Positions 1-12,465 of a stretch of 64,000 nt of DNA are shown piece by piece. How positions within the stretch are numbered: position 1 is the first letter of the stretch; each line of letters starts with the position of its first letter. The notes under the pieces were generated by a model. That model did no database searches. It was not told the DNA's origin and worked only from the letters and a program-made list of their open reading frames with translations. Source of the DNA: Liquidambar formosana. Taxonomy: Eukaryota > Streptophyta > Magnoliopsida > Saxifragales > Altingiaceae. Made by a program: the position numbers and the translations under genes. The stretch spans positions 28,228,430 through 28,292,429 of the forward strand of contig CM077826.1 in assembly GCA_039720395.1 (NCBI GenBank), given 5' to 3'.

Positions 1-1299
1 TAGAAGAAAATAAAAAGAAATAGCCATAATTATATTGTATTTGAATATGGTATCAAATCTACAAAAATCAAGTAATCTCGTGTGTTAAAAACATAATAAA
101 ATAAAAAAAATTCAAATTCAAATTTTAATGAGAGAGGACAATTGGTATTCGTGTGAAGAATCCCTTTAATTACTTACCATATCTGATGAGAAGGGCAAAA
201 TTGGTATTCGTGAGAAGATGATTCTCAATATCAGCCCAAAACGTGGTCGTTTGAGTGAGGGTGGACTTGAAGCATTAAAAGAAATATATGTGGACTCTTA
301 GCTGGATGTTTATACAAAAAAGTGTACTTTTGGCTAATTTCCTAAAAAATAAAACAAGTGGAATGTGCAAATAACATCGAGGGGTAGCAATTACTGCTCT
401 CTTCCAAGTTCTTGCAACCAATTAAAAAGCCCAAAAATGTAAAAGAAAAAAAAATGGAAAATGGGGAACCAAGCTAGGAAGCTTCTCGATCCAATGTACT
501 GAACAACCAATACATATTATAGAGTAAAAAAAGAAGAGGGGGGGGGGGGGGGTTGATGGAAGTTTCTCTAACACAATAAACAAAATCTCATTTTTCATAG
601 ATAAACAATTTTTCAATTCTCTTTCACCATGACAATGCCTACGAGGTCGAGGTCAATTGGTGTCTAGCGATAAGATTTCCACTCTCTCTCTTCTTCTTTT
701 TTTTTTTTTTTTTTTCATTTGCTTTTTGTTTTTGTGTTACTTATCTTTTTATATTTTATGGAATCACCTTCCATCATGCTACAAGCCTACAACGCTACTT
801 CCAATATATATATAGAATTTATTAATTTTTTATATCATATTTATTAATTTTTTACCTAGCTCAGGGTAATTTCAAATTTTGGCTCCGCCATTGCATATAT
901 GGGATACCAATAAAAACTCGTTAATTTACGATGGCAGAAACTCCACAAGTACACTTGAATAGGAGCATGTATTCCTTATTGAGCTCATAAGCAACGTTAG
1001 ATGATAGTTTGGACTAATCAGATTAAAATTTGAAAAAAATTTCCCATTAAAGTTATTTTGGTCATTTTAATAACAATTTTTTAAAATTTTAATTTAAGCC
1101 ATCCAAACCGTTTTTCAACGATACTGATGAGTTCATTATAATGTTGAGTTCTTTCAATTTAGCATTGAATCTGTGTTCAAAGAGAACGAAACCAAACACA
1201 AGGGATAATAATGTTTGCTTGATGCCATCACACACGAGAAATAAGTAGACACTCACAAGTTGGGTAATGTGTATAGCTTAACAACCCTACCACCACGAG
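1..1299. other. No gene seen; AT-rich intergenic DNA
   Basis: I find no coding exon, splice pair or transposon end here. There is a G homopolymer at about 540-552 and a T run at about 698-716. The short open frames have no recognisable content. Confidence 0.6.
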
Positions 1300-1830
1300 T
1301 GAGTCTTCCATGTAACTGTGACACGACCATGTGGTGTCATGGACTAATGGAAATAAAGTAAAGTGAGATTATGAGGTTAAAAAGTATTATGATAATCCAA
1401 CTTTACTTTACTCTCATTAGCTTGTGATACCATATTAGTTGTATCACAGTTACATATATGTTTTTCTCAACCGCCACACATCTACTTGAAATCCCTAACT
1501 TAGGACTGTGTCCTCCATATGGATGATAAAAACAAGAAATTTTTTTTCTTTCTTTTTTAATGATATCAGGAAATTTATGATACATTGCACTCAATGAAAA
1601 AAACTTATATGTAACTGTGATATGACTTATCACAAATTAATATGAGTGAAGCAAAATATGATTGTCTGTGTACCTCTGAACCTCGCAATTTTACTTTACT
1701 CCACTTGTAGTGACCCTTCACACCGAGTATAACTTTCATGTAACTGTGACATAGTCAAGTGATTTCACAAGTCAATCACATTCAAACAGAATGGAATGTG
1801 ATACCACCTGACCATATCACAATTACATCG
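1300..1830. repeat. Foldback (inverted-repeat) cluster
   Basis: Imperfect inverted arms of about 65 bp lie at roughly 1312-1375 and 1395-1465. Both carry the core CATGTAACTGTGA and an AGTAAAGT block in opposite orientation. The TGTAACTGTGA core recurs at about 1608 and 1738, and a reverse-complement match lies near 1825, so two or three related foldbacks are clustered. The structure suggests decayed MITEs. No clear TSD was found. Confidence 0.5.
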
Positions 1831-2550
1831 AACTTTTTGCCTTTCACACCAAACACTATACTTTAACAGCACCAAAAGTCTTGAATAGCTGCACGAAACT
1901 CCAGCTTAACCATCATCGCACGTCATATGAAGTCAGAGATATAGCTGGATATAACACACGGGATAATATTATCTCAATATCTTTTACCCGTTGGATCTAG
2001 AGCATTTGGGCAAAGCTCAGCAACAGTACCACCATGGCTGATAAGTCTAATATCTCGGCACGGATTCCGAGCGAAGTATAAATACAATGACTACTAACTT
2101 CGTAGTATATGACTACTAATTTAATTCCCCAAAAATGAATAAATAAATAAATTGTGTGCTCGCCAGCAAGACTGTCCTTTGAAATCCCGTGTATTCTTAG
2201 TTGTACAAACATCCTTGCGAAAGCCAATGGTTCTTCGGAGATACCACCGTTAATGGAGATGCTTGGGGAGCCAGCATAAGCAACCTCAGTCTGATGGGTT
2301 TCAAATCAGAAGATGGAGCTACCGTTTTGTTTTGCCCTTTTACACAGCTGGGAACAAACCCCTCACAGGCTATGCTAGGAGGGAAAACCACCATTAAATA
2401 ATACTCCTAGCAAGGTTCTCTCTTTGAAAGGCAGGAATTTTACCGTTCATACTCACCGTTTTGCATCAGAGGGCTCATTTGCAAATTTGGGCTTGTGATT
2501 TGTAGACAATAGGGATTTGTCGGCTGGTTCTTGACGACGACTGCAGCCCA

Positions 2551-3256
2551 ATGGCATTCCCTCTAAACACCAGCACTCTCGCTCTGGTAAATTTCTCGTT
2601 TTATTTTCTATCTCATTACGGTAAATCTCTCTTCATAATCCAGGATTACACTGTGTTTGCCGACAAAACCTAGGAAAAGAAGACAAAGGAAATGGAGATC
2701 TTTAGCTCTTGTGATTATACCATTTTGGTTTTTAAAAATGATGAAAAACTCACCTCAACTAGGACGAGTAGTTGTATTAGGGTCACCTGATTGGAGGTCT
2801 ATTATGCTATTAAGTCATAAATAATGAAAACTTTCAAAAAAAAACTTTCCTTTCCCTTGATTTTTTTCTTGTTGGGTTTCTAGGCAGGTGGCTCGTGTAT
2901 TGGACTTCACTTTGGGTGTGGTTTATGGAAGCATGAAGCTCAATATTGTCAATGTACTGCTCGATCTTTTACTAAGATTGTCAATGTACTATTAAATCCT
3001 TTACTATATAAGCGTTTTTAAAATTTTCATTGTATAAGCATTCTTGATCTTTTGAGTTCGAAGATATATACACCTTCTTAGTAAGGTCTAATTCTATTCA
3101 TGGCTCATTTTCATATTTCATATGGTATTGTAAATGTTCTGAACAATCATTAAGTAAGGGTTGTTTCACACTTAGGATATTACAGATTTTTGTTTGTGTT
3201 TGTAGGTCTTTCTTCCTTTGGCTTTGGGAATGGGTGGTGTAGGAAAAAAAAACAAG
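2551..3256 (+). CDS. 5' exons of an unrecognised host gene
   Basis: Two exons read together in frame. Exon 1 runs 2551-2586, starts MAFPLNTSTLAL and ends at a good donor (CTG|GTAAAT). Exon 2 runs 3206-3256, follows TTTGTAG, reads VFLPLALGMGGVGKKNK and ends at a strong donor (AAG|GTATGT). Both are multiples of three, so the phase is 0. The product would begin with a hydrophobic stretch and then a glycine/lysine-rich segment. I do not recognise the family. No later exon is identified: a complete MULE starts 49 bp after the exon 2 donor, and beyond its right end I see no convincing in-frame exon. This may be a live small gene interrupted within an intron, or an orphaned 5' end. The start codon was chosen as the ATG that opens the in-frame exon pair. 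Confidence 0.45.
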
Positions 3257-3305
3257 GTATGTTTAGTTTGATATTGTAAATTGTAAACTTATACCGTATA
3301 TATTT

Positions 3306-3420
3306 GGGGAAATTATCGATTGAGTTTACGTTTCCATGGTATTGCCTCAGAAGAATTGGCTTAGAATTGTAAAATTAGTAATGATCATTCAGGATCAGAT
3401 TAACTAGAGGTGGGTGTGTG
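3306..3420 (+). repeat. Left TIR of the MULE
   Basis: These 115 bp start GGGGAAATTATCGATTGAG and end AGAGGTGGGTGTGTG. They pair with the right TIR in inverted orientation. The first bases resemble the ends of the smaller MULE at 29526, which suggests related transposases. Confidence 0.9.
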
Positions 3421-3894
3421 AATATTATAAAACTTTAGGAGAGAGTGCTTCAGCAAGAACAGAGACATCAAAGGAGAGTATGGAGAATTTAGTTTGTTTA
3501 CAATTTTGAAAATTGACCTGGAAGCTATTTTATTACTTGGATAAATTGATGGATGTATTTATAATTTGAAACAAAGATCTTTTGCATATTCATGACAAAA
3601 GAAAGTAAGGGATGCATGTTGGTTGGTCAAGATAGAAAGGAGTATCAAATTGATAAACTAATTTGATCAATGACATTTGGGATGGAGTTGGTTGTAGCTG
3701 CTCTAAGAAAAAATTATGGAAATATTTACCCAAAGAAGAAAGTTATTTGTATACTTGTTAATGACAAAAAGGATAATTTAATTGACACTATGGAATTAAA
3801 TTTAGCTACTAATAGAGAAGCTTTGTCCTACGCAATCTCCGTGTATGTGGGAATTCTCCACAGTGCATAGTGTGACTCGTCACTTTCTTCTTTC

Positions 3895-4332
3895 AATTAC
3901 ATGTACGTAGTATAATTCATTATAACATGCTTATAACCTAAATACATCGTTACATTGTTTATTTTTATTTTTTCAAATAAAATTTGCACTAGGTAAAGAT
4001 CATGATGAAGATTATTTAAGTAGCCTAAATTTTTTCAAAAATCCCAAATCAACCCCAAATGTACCAAATGAGGATATAATATGTACGCTATGAACTTAAA
4101 ACACGTACACATAGGTTCTTTAAAATGTACATTATAAATGAATTACATATACGTAGTAATTCATTATAACATGCTTATAACCTGAATACATCGTTACATT
4201 GTTTCTTTTGTATTTTTTTTTTTTTTCAAATTAAATTTGTACTGGGTAAAGATCATTTAAGTAGCCTAAAATTTTTCAAAAATCCCAAATGTGGTCCCAA
4301 CCCCAATTGTACCAAATGGGGATATAAATTGC
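3895..4332. repeat. Direct repeat of about 190 bp
   Basis: The segments 3895-4087 and 4139-4332 match closely. Both contain TTCATTATAACATGCTTATA, a TACATCGTTACATTG block and AAAGATCAT, and end near a TGTACCAAATG block. Similar wording recurs near 10490-10560 and 10985-11150 inside the same MULE, so this is an internal repeat family of the element. No coding content. Confidence 0.6.
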
Positions 4333-5344
4333 CATCATTAATTGTATCATTATATTCACAAGTGTAGGAGAACATAACTTGTGGGGGTCAGTGGGAGGCT
4401 ACTTAGGACTTCTATATATGGTTCAAATTGCACCTATATATTTTAATCAATAAGCTTAAACTCCACTCTTGTCATGCCACACTTTAGTAGTCACATTTAT
4501 TATCCTAATATTTTGCCTAGAGTTCGACTAACATAATGGTCTATTCGCATTTATAATCTTCATATTCTGTAAAGACTATGATTAACATGATGGTTTATTT
4601 CTACTTTTTGCAATGACTAACGGTTTACCTTACAAAATATGTGGACATGCATGTGTCAAACACATCCCTCAGGTGTGACTGTGGGCTTATGTCCACCTAT
4701 CTAGTGATTGAGTCATCTGTAATTACAAAAATGTCAATTTCTTTGTTGTTTGAGGTACAATCGGAGGGATTCAAACCCCTAACCTATATTATTCCTACCT
4801 TTTTTACCCTACTATCCATCACAACTATGCTAGCCCTAATAGTTTTATAAAATAAAATAAAAAAGTCAATTTTTCTATTTTCTTTGGCAATGCAATTAAT
4901 AGCCATATATGAACTTGCTTGCTCCATTTCAGATCATCCAAATCTAAAAGATGCTTTGAAGTATTTTAACTTTATTCATTTATATTTATGTATGTTAAGG
5001 ATTATTAAAAAAAAAAAAAAAAAAACAAAAAACAAAACAAAAAGGAAAAAAGAAAAAAGATGCTTGAAGTTAAATATACGGTTGGGGTCATTGGATTATT
5101 TTAGTTCAAGTTGAATAAATGCAGGAATTCCTCGATCCTCTCACATGGTTGGACTAGGGGAACCGACTAGTCCTTTCACTTGAGAAATGTGTCAATTTTG
5201 TTTTAAATACACGAGCATTAGGGAGCTCAAACAAATCTCTTGGAAAGTTGCTATAAAATCACTAAATCCGAGCCAAAACATTAATCAATCAATATTAAAG
5301 ACAATATGGCTCAAAGCATGATTTTGAGTCTTTTCTATTTGATG

Positions 5345-5812
5345 TTTGGTCCTATTAGGTCTGATTTTTGGTGAATTTTCTATTTGATGTTTGTTCCTTC
5401 TTGGTAAGCTTTTTATTTTTAATTTTTTTCCATGTCGTGTTGATTTTCCTTATATATAACATTGATCAGTTTGGGTGTAGGGGATTCTTTTACATTAGTG
5501 GTCGTTGCTTTATTAGTTTCTTGGAGTTGGTTGCTTCATGGTGGAAGGCATCTGTTTTTGTTTGGCTAGTATGATTTTTTTCGTTGTTGATCTTATTTTC
5601 TTGTATTTTTTGGTTGCGTGGATGTTTTATATGGGTTTCTCTCTTCAAGCTTTTTCCATTATGCAGATTTGGTGCTTGATGTTTAGTCTACTGTGTTAGG
5701 CTTTGTTGTTATTAGGGTGTTTCTTTCAGGTTGTATATGGTGTATCAGTATCTTATTAACATTTACTCTCTATAAATTTACTTTTGCTCGTCCGAAAAAA
5801 AAAAAAAAAAAA
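5345..5812 (+). mobile_element. Probable 3' end of a truncated L1 LINE
   Basis: A T-rich, non-coding stretch ends in ATAAATTTACTTTTGCTCGTCC followed by a poly(A) run at about 5795-5812. This is the style of plant L1 3' untranslated ends. The 5' boundary is a guess and no clear target duplication was found. No RT sequence remains. Confidence 0.35.
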
Positions 5813-6232
5813 ACCCTGGTGCAAAAACAAAATTAAAGAACTAAAAAGCAAAAAACTCTACCAATGCATGAGGCCTTGTTGAAAACAGCTATAAAAATGT
5901 ATACGAACTTTTTGTCTTGGTATTTGAAATTTTTAGAATTATTACTTTCTTTAATTTTGGTGGTCAATGCATTGAAATTTTACTTTTATAGATTATATAA
6001 AGTTAAAAGTTCGACTTTGTGGAATAGGTTTTGAATTATTTTCTCATCAACCAAACGGATGATTATCATTTGATGCAAGTATTTTTTGTATGTTTTTTGC
6101 TCAATGTTTCTACCCATGTAGCATAGAAAAATTAGTTCATTTTGTAAAATTATTTACATATACATTCTATTACCACATTACCATTTTGTGCCTCATTATA
6201 TAATAGTACATTTTATAGGTGGTTAATCAACA

Positions 6233-7955
6233 TGGAAACTCCAAACTCAGAAAATTTTCTCTGTATTTGTCATTTTGGCGGGGAGGTTGTCAAACTAATG
6301 GATTCACTTAACTATCAAGGTAGTCAGGCAGTGGGCGTCTCTATTACTAAAGACACCATATTAGATGAATTCATAGAAATTTTTTATGCTTAGGCGATGA
6401 TGCATTCCATTGAGTTCTCATTTATGTATACAACCAAGTATCTTCTGACACAATTACTACCATTGAATACTGACCGTGGCATGAGGGACTTGGTATCTTT
6501 CAATGAAAATTAGGCCCATGTTTATGTGTATGGAGAAAGGATATAAAATATAATGAATACCCAAATTAGTGAGCAAATGAGTAGGTAAGTGAAAATAAAT
6601 TATGTGGACTGCTACTTTGTAAATTACTTTTAATGAAGAGTTTGTTGTGATATTTTGTGTATAACATGGCCATATGTAGGTGTGAAATGGATTCCAATGC
6701 ATCTAGTGTCATCATCGTCTGAACACTTATCTGAAGACTTGACTGATGGTGTTCCAACGTCGACTATTGGGTATATGAGTAGATCTGCAGTCAATCAGAG
6801 TGGCCTGCTCGTGTCAACTGTTTGGGGGAATGCATTACATAGTACTGGGCAGACTTTTCCAAATGCCAAGGAGTTTTGAAAGACTCTTTACAAATTTAGT
6901 CTTGCACATAATTTCAAATACATATTGACGAGGGAATTCTCCAAATGCCTTGAGTACATATTGCGTCGTTGAAGGTTGCCCATGGCAAATAAAAGCCAGG
7001 GTGATTCATTCCACCCCTATTGTGAGAGTAACAACTTTTAATAACGTTCATTCTCACACTACACAGGATTTGATTAGTATGGCACCTATGTCAAAGGCAA
7101 AGGGAATTGCAGCAATACTTGAAGATGAGTTTCGACAGGATTCAGACCTTACACCTCCTAAAATTCGGTCAGAGGTTAACAGAAAGTATGGGATGAATGT
7201 ATCTTATAAGCAGGCTTGGCAGACCAAAGAAAAGACAAAGCTTAATATTCGTGGGGATGTTTCACACACCTACAAGCTTTTGCCATGGTTGTGCAACCAT
7301 TTAAAGGATAGTAATCCTAGCACAACAGCTGAATGGACATGTGATGCAGATGGTAATTTCAAGCAATTGTTTATCGCATATGGGTGCTCGGTAAATAGAT
7401 TTCTACTTGGTTGTCATCCTATTATAGTTGTTGATTCTAGCTTTTTAAGTAGGCCATATAGGGGTGCCTTGTATATGGCTGCTAGATTTAATGCCGATGA
7501 TGAGATGTATCTTCACTCCTTTGGTATTTTAAGTTCTGAAAATTATGAAGATTGGCTGTGGTTTTTACAACACTTAAAGGGGTCAATCGGAAGCTTGAAG
7601 GTCACTTTCATTGCTGACAGGCATACTGCACTTCTTGAAAGTGTTGGGGAGGTGTTTGGGATTCAAAACCAATCACATTGTTTTACAGATCTGAAGGAGA
7701 ATTTTCGCAAACAGGCAACAAGGAAGAACATGGGTCGAAAAAAAAGGAAAGTAAGATGTTCTACGACTCTTGAATGCTGTTGCATATGCTAGGCTGGATG
7801 AAGATTATGATATCACAATGAAAATTTGGCAGCTTTTAGTTCTCATTTGGCTAAGTGGGTTGAGGAAACTAGACCTGAACATTGGGCTATGTCAAAGTTT
7901 CCAAACAAACGTTGGAACAAGATTACTAGTAATCCTCGTTGAGTCATATGTGTAG
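6233..7955 (+). pseudogene. MuDR-type MULE transposase, broken
   Basis: The domain order matches plant MULE transposases. A PB1-like N-terminal segment (6233-about 6510, ICHFGG) is followed by the Mutator N-terminal domain (about 6830-7075, with GCPWQIKA and HSHTTQD). The DDE core follows, with the first Asp in VVDSSF (about 7428), the second in FIADRH (about 7610) and the family signature SHCFTDLKENF (about 7672). Damage includes an in-frame TGA at 6877-6879, a frameshift between about 6925 and 6950, frameshifts near 7750 and 7835, and loss of everything after about 7955, including the SWIM zinc finger. The longest intact piece is 6950-7792 (280 codons). It would act in the nucleus on TIRs, but cannot make a full protein as it stands. 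Confidence 0.88.
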
Positions 7956-8750
7956 AAAAGCACCAAATATTGATTTATCATATTCGTAGTTCAATCAACC
8001 AACACCTGTACCAAATATCAAGCTATGCATAGAATTCCCAAATCAATTTTGGGTATACTTACAATGTCGAAAGGTTTCAAAAAGTATTTGTAGTAAATAT
8101 CCTAAAACAATACAGACTTCATTTATCAACCTAGTAATAAAATATAAAAGTAATGGAAGAAGAAAGTGAACACGAACTTTAAATTCATTAAGAATATTAA
8201 AGCCAAAGCCATCTACCCCAATAAATTTTTTTTTTTTTTTTTTTTAAAAGCTTAGAGGTAGATAATAGAGCAACAACTTCATCTCTGCGTACATAGCAAC
8301 CTTCACCAATTTTAGTTAAGCGAATTGGATAACCTTAAGAAATATAAAAACCATTGACTGCTCCACATTTTATTTATTTAGAGAGATGGTGACGCATGCA
8401 TGAATTAATTCCTATTACCAACTTATGCCAAATCAACATTGATCAAATGATCCTAATAACTAATTTGTAGAAGAATTCTCATTCAATTTTACTCATACAT
8501 TCTTATTGGGTGTCCATATTCAGCATACATGGAAGAATGTGAAGAATTACATAACTAATATCATTTAATGTAAAAAATGTGATGAATTACATTGAATGTA
8601 TCATACCATCATGGCATTAGGTACTAAAAAAAATTTCCAAAGCTATTATTGAACCCTATAGTAATGAAGAGATTGTCATACTCTAATTAAACACTAGAAA
8701 ATCGCATCACACTATAAGGGAAGAAATTAAAGTAAATGGTATAGATATTG
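7956..8750. other. Non-coding interior of the MULE
   Basis: AT-rich sequence with a poly(T) run at about 8227-8245. I see no exon, TIR or TSD. The transposase C-terminus that would be expected here is missing. Confidence 0.5.
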
Positions 8751-8754
8751 CCTT

Positions 8755-9444
8755 AACAAAAGACCAAGGAAGTATCTTAGGTTCCCAAACATTTATGGTT
8801 GGCTCAGCTCTGCATACTGGGTGGTTCTTTCGGTGAAGATCTAAATAGAATTGAAGCTGCTTTGCAGGTCAGACTAAATGTATATGGTGATAACAACACA
8901 AGACTTTTCACCTACTAGACTAGTGATGCATATCAAGCCATGGGTTGCTATAACCTACTCTGCTCAGGCTTCATTCAAATCAACTGTGAAATAGCAATGG
9001 GTGCAAGCATCTCCCTTATTTTTGCCTTTTAGAATTCCCAATACGATATTAGTATACTTGTCTAGAAGGATCCAAAAAAGGGAAATTGGTGGATGCAATT
9101 TGACAATCACTATGTGTTGGGTTATTGGCCTTCTTTCCTATTCTCATACTTGGCAAACAGTGCTTCCATGATTGAGTGGGAGGTGAATTTGTGAATTCAG
9201 AACCAGATGGTCAGCACACCTCAACTCAAATGGGCAGTGGCCATTTCCTTGAGGAAGGGGTTGGCAAATCAAGTTGTTTCAGGAATATTCAGATAGTTGA
9301 TGCCTCCAATAATGTCAAGGTCCCTATAGGGATTGGCACATTCACCAAGCAATCCAACTGCTATGATGTTCAAACTGGCAGTAATGGTGGTTGGGGCCAC
9401 TCCTTTTACTATGGAGGCTTGGTAAAAACCCGAATTGCCCATGA
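8755..9444 (+). pseudogene. Neprosin-domain (DUF239) protein fragment inside the MULE
   Basis: The sequence matches the C-terminal part of the plant neprosin family of glutamic peptidase-like secreted proteins. Readable landmarks are LGGSFGEDLNRIEA, YGDNNTRLFTY, GCYNLLCSGFIQIN, NHYVLGYWP, HTSTQMGSGHF, QSNCYDVQTG and, after a frameshift, the typical ending NPNCP with a stop at 9442-9444. Damage: tryptophan codons and others turned into TAG (FTY*TSD, F*NSQ, V*KDP), a one-base loss near 9177 and another shift near 9420. The N-terminal activation domain and signal peptide are absent. It lies wholly between the MULE TIRs, so it was either captured by the element (Pack-MULE behaviour) or inserted later. 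I favour capture but cannot prove it. Confidence 0.8.
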
Positions 9445-9499
9445 AGTAGATAAACTCAACCCCCCCCCCTCTCTCTCTCTCTTCCTGTGTATCATTTAA

Positions 9500-11660
9500 T
9501 GTACTGTAAGCCTTTCCCTCTTTTATATACCCCTTTTCCTTTTACTCTTAGGTTAGGAAAATAAGTACATATAACCTTTCTGTAGTGGAAAGTTTTGACC
9601 TTTTTGTTTTTCTAAAGATCCTATGTAAAAAGTGCTTGGGGAGGTGTGGCCAAGTTTCTCAAAAGCATAAAGAAACAGGCCTTTCTCACTCTCTTCGTAT
9701 TACTATTTGTTTGTTGGCTCCTTTCCTTCGAGTAGTTTGTCATTTAATGGATGAATGAGTTTTTAATCCAAAATAAAAAATAAAAAATTCCCCAGGTATT
9801 CCCATCCTAAACACCTACATCTCCTCTCTCTCTCTCTCTCTTTCTCCCAAACTCACTATCCTTTTGCATATACCCACACAAACACTCTCTATCTTTGGCT
9901 CAAGTTCCCAGTTCACAAACCCATTGTTGCATGTGTAGACTTATTTATTCTTATTTTTCAAGCTGGGTTGTACCTCTCAATTCAAACACTCTCTATTTGC
10001 TATGGATTCCATACTCATGTATGACCCACATGAGTACCATTAGTGCACGTGTGATGCCCACGACATGCGACAACGTTTGAATTTTGAGACAGTGATGTTG
10101 AGAAAAGTTTGGGGATGGGTAATGTATAAGTTATACGATATGCAATGAATTCCATTTTTAAAATATCTATCAATATAATGAACTTTCAAAATTCCATTCT
10201 TAAATGCAAGTTTGAAAATGTTTAGCCAAAACATATTCTGACTTTTTAAAATCCCATAATTTTAAAAGTTTTAGATGTTTTCCAATTTCATCACCCAAAC
10301 ACATCATTGCATTGTTTTGTTTATTTTTTATTTTATAAAATTTTTGGGTAAACAATACAAGCATATTTTCTATTGTTTTATAAACAACCAACCTACTGTC
10401 ATCAACAAAGCTAGGATTTTTTAAAACCCAACACTAGCTACTGTCATCAATATCCATGTTAACTTAATGTGGTACCCACACTAGTATTCACAAATTAATA
10501 CCTAAACTTCATTGTCTTGTCCAAATGTGGTCCCAAACCCAAATATATCGAATGGTGATATAAATGGTACGCTATGAACTTAACGCATGTATGCATTTGT
10601 TCCATGAAATGTACGCTATAAACTTAAAGCATGTACGCATTTGTTCCCTAAAATGTACGCTATGAACTTAAAGCATATATGCAGTTGTTCCATAAAATGT
10701 ACAATACGAACTTAAAGCATGTACGCATTTGTTCCATAAAATGTATGATATGAACTCAAAACATGTACGCATTTGTTCATAATAACATGCTTATAAAGGA
10801 CTTAATGTTCTATATCTACCAATGTGGAGTACCTCACTACTAAAAAACATGCTTAGTATAAACTTACTGTTCTATATCTACCATTCATAAATCCCAATTT
10901 CAAATTGTTTAGGCAAACAAAGAATTTTAAAAATCTCAATTACATCGTCTAGCTTTAAATAATCCGATCATTTTATAAAAGTTACATGTTTTCTCTGAAT
11001 TCTTGACCCAAACACATCATTACTTTGTTTTTATAAATAAATAAAAAAGACTCTTTTTGGTAGAGATCATTTAAATATCCTTAATTTTTACAAAAAATCC
11101 CAATGTGGTTTCTACAAACCCAACAACACTGACTATTGTTCATCAACATAGTTAGGTTTTGGAAATTGATAAATAAATAAATAAAAATTTTATAGGGTTG
11201 GTAACCCACGATATATCCCTTTACAAAGAGAGAACCCCACTCCCACAACATTTATGAGTAACGTAACCATAGTATTGTATAAATTTTGTACAATAAATTA
11301 AAAAAAAACAAAAAAAAAAATTTTGAGATAGTCAGTGCACAAATAAAGGATTTCCATTTACTTCAAACTTGCAACTATGGAGAAAAAAACATAAAAATAT
11401 GATGCGACCTAAAAAAATGATCGATGTCTCCAAAACTATAACGTTATAGACAAACTAGTGCGTTTATAGCAAGCACAAGGTATCACCCAGTTGAAATATT
11501 TACCATAAATGAGAATCCAATACACACACACACACACACACACATATTTTATGTATTATAAATAAACAAAAAAACCACTAAATTAAATTTTCAGGTAATA
11601 AAGCTTATCTATGTTTGCTCATCAAACCTTAGAAACGTAGAAAAAAAGGAAAAAATAGAA
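9500..11660. other. Non-coding MULE interior
   Basis: The stretch holds CT and AC microsatellites (about 9466-9481, 9820-9845, 11521-11542), the minisatellite listed separately, and AT-rich filler. I see no exon or element boundary. Confidence 0.5.
10560..10790. repeat. Minisatellite, about 44-bp unit, five copies
   Basis: Tandem units of the form GTACGCTATGAACTTAAAGC followed by ATGTACGCATTTGTTCC repeat about five times with point changes. A diverged single unit also sits at about 4083-4130 in the same MULE. Confidence 0.75.
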
Positions 11661-11669
11661 AGCAAATAC

Positions 11670-11904
11670 CTCTACTTGGACTTCCAAGAGTTTGATATTC
11701 CCGTCCTCTGTCTCCTCCATTATTTGGGGGAAATATTTGCAAATTTGCTTCAGGGACTGCAAATGAATTCAAAAACATATCAATGTAAGTCAGAATTACC
11801 TGTAACATTGAACAAGGAATCACTTCAATTGAAAAAAAAAATTAAAGGTCGAACAACTCCCTACCCTCATAGTTAATGGTATTTTTGCCTTCACTTATTA
11901 CAGC
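11670..11904 (-). pseudogene. Two spliced exons of an unknown gene captured near the right TIR
   Basis: On the minus strand, exon 11865-11904 reads AVISEGKNTINYE and exon 11670-11756 reads PEANLQIFPPNNGGDRGR, continuing EYQTLGSPSR. Both have proper AG acceptors (TGTACAG, TTTGCAG) and GT donors (GTAGGG, GTATTTG). The exons join in frame across a split codon (G+TC). A possible earlier exon around 12005-12060 contains MHLFVVDVDM, but its borders are less clear. I do not recognise the protein. Exons running inward from a TIR with introns kept are typical of MULE gene capture from genomic DNA. Confidence 0.55.
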
Positions 11905-12465
11905 CTGTACACAAGTAACAACTTATATACCATTAATAAATTCAAATTAAACCACTTAATTTGTAAAAAAAAGAACTGTACGATAATATGAGCCGACAAG
12001 GAGTTTCATATCTACGTCGACGACAAACAGGTGCATCGGTTCAAGGTTAGGGCTTTATCCGTAGATAGGGGCTGTGTGCTTCTCCTTCCATGGGTTTTTG
12101 AGAGGGAATGGAGTGAGGGAGTATATTTATGTACGTAATAGATGACGCCGTCGTGGAGAACTGTGAGGGAGGAGGCTGTCGTTTGGATGTATGAGGGAGG
12201 TCGCGTGAGATGTTAGTTTGTTAAGTTTCCTTGAGCGGGAGCTTCAAGGGAACAGAGAGAAAGAGAGAGGAGCTATGCATATGAATACTGACAGAGGTGA
12301 AATAGAGAAAGAGAGAGAGGTAGATTGGACGAGTGCTAAGGCGAGAAGAGAAAGAGAGATTGGACAGGTGCAGTAGTGTGTAGAAGGAGATGAGAGAAAG
12401 AGAGAGAAGATAGCCGTTGTGCTTGCTATAGTGCAGGAGGGTAAAATGGGAAACTAAAAACTAAC

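Noticed and set aside
2197..2401. Opposed ORFs on both strands near 2.2-2.4 kb
   Set aside because: No splice signals or recognisable content; chance frames upstream of the exon at 2551.
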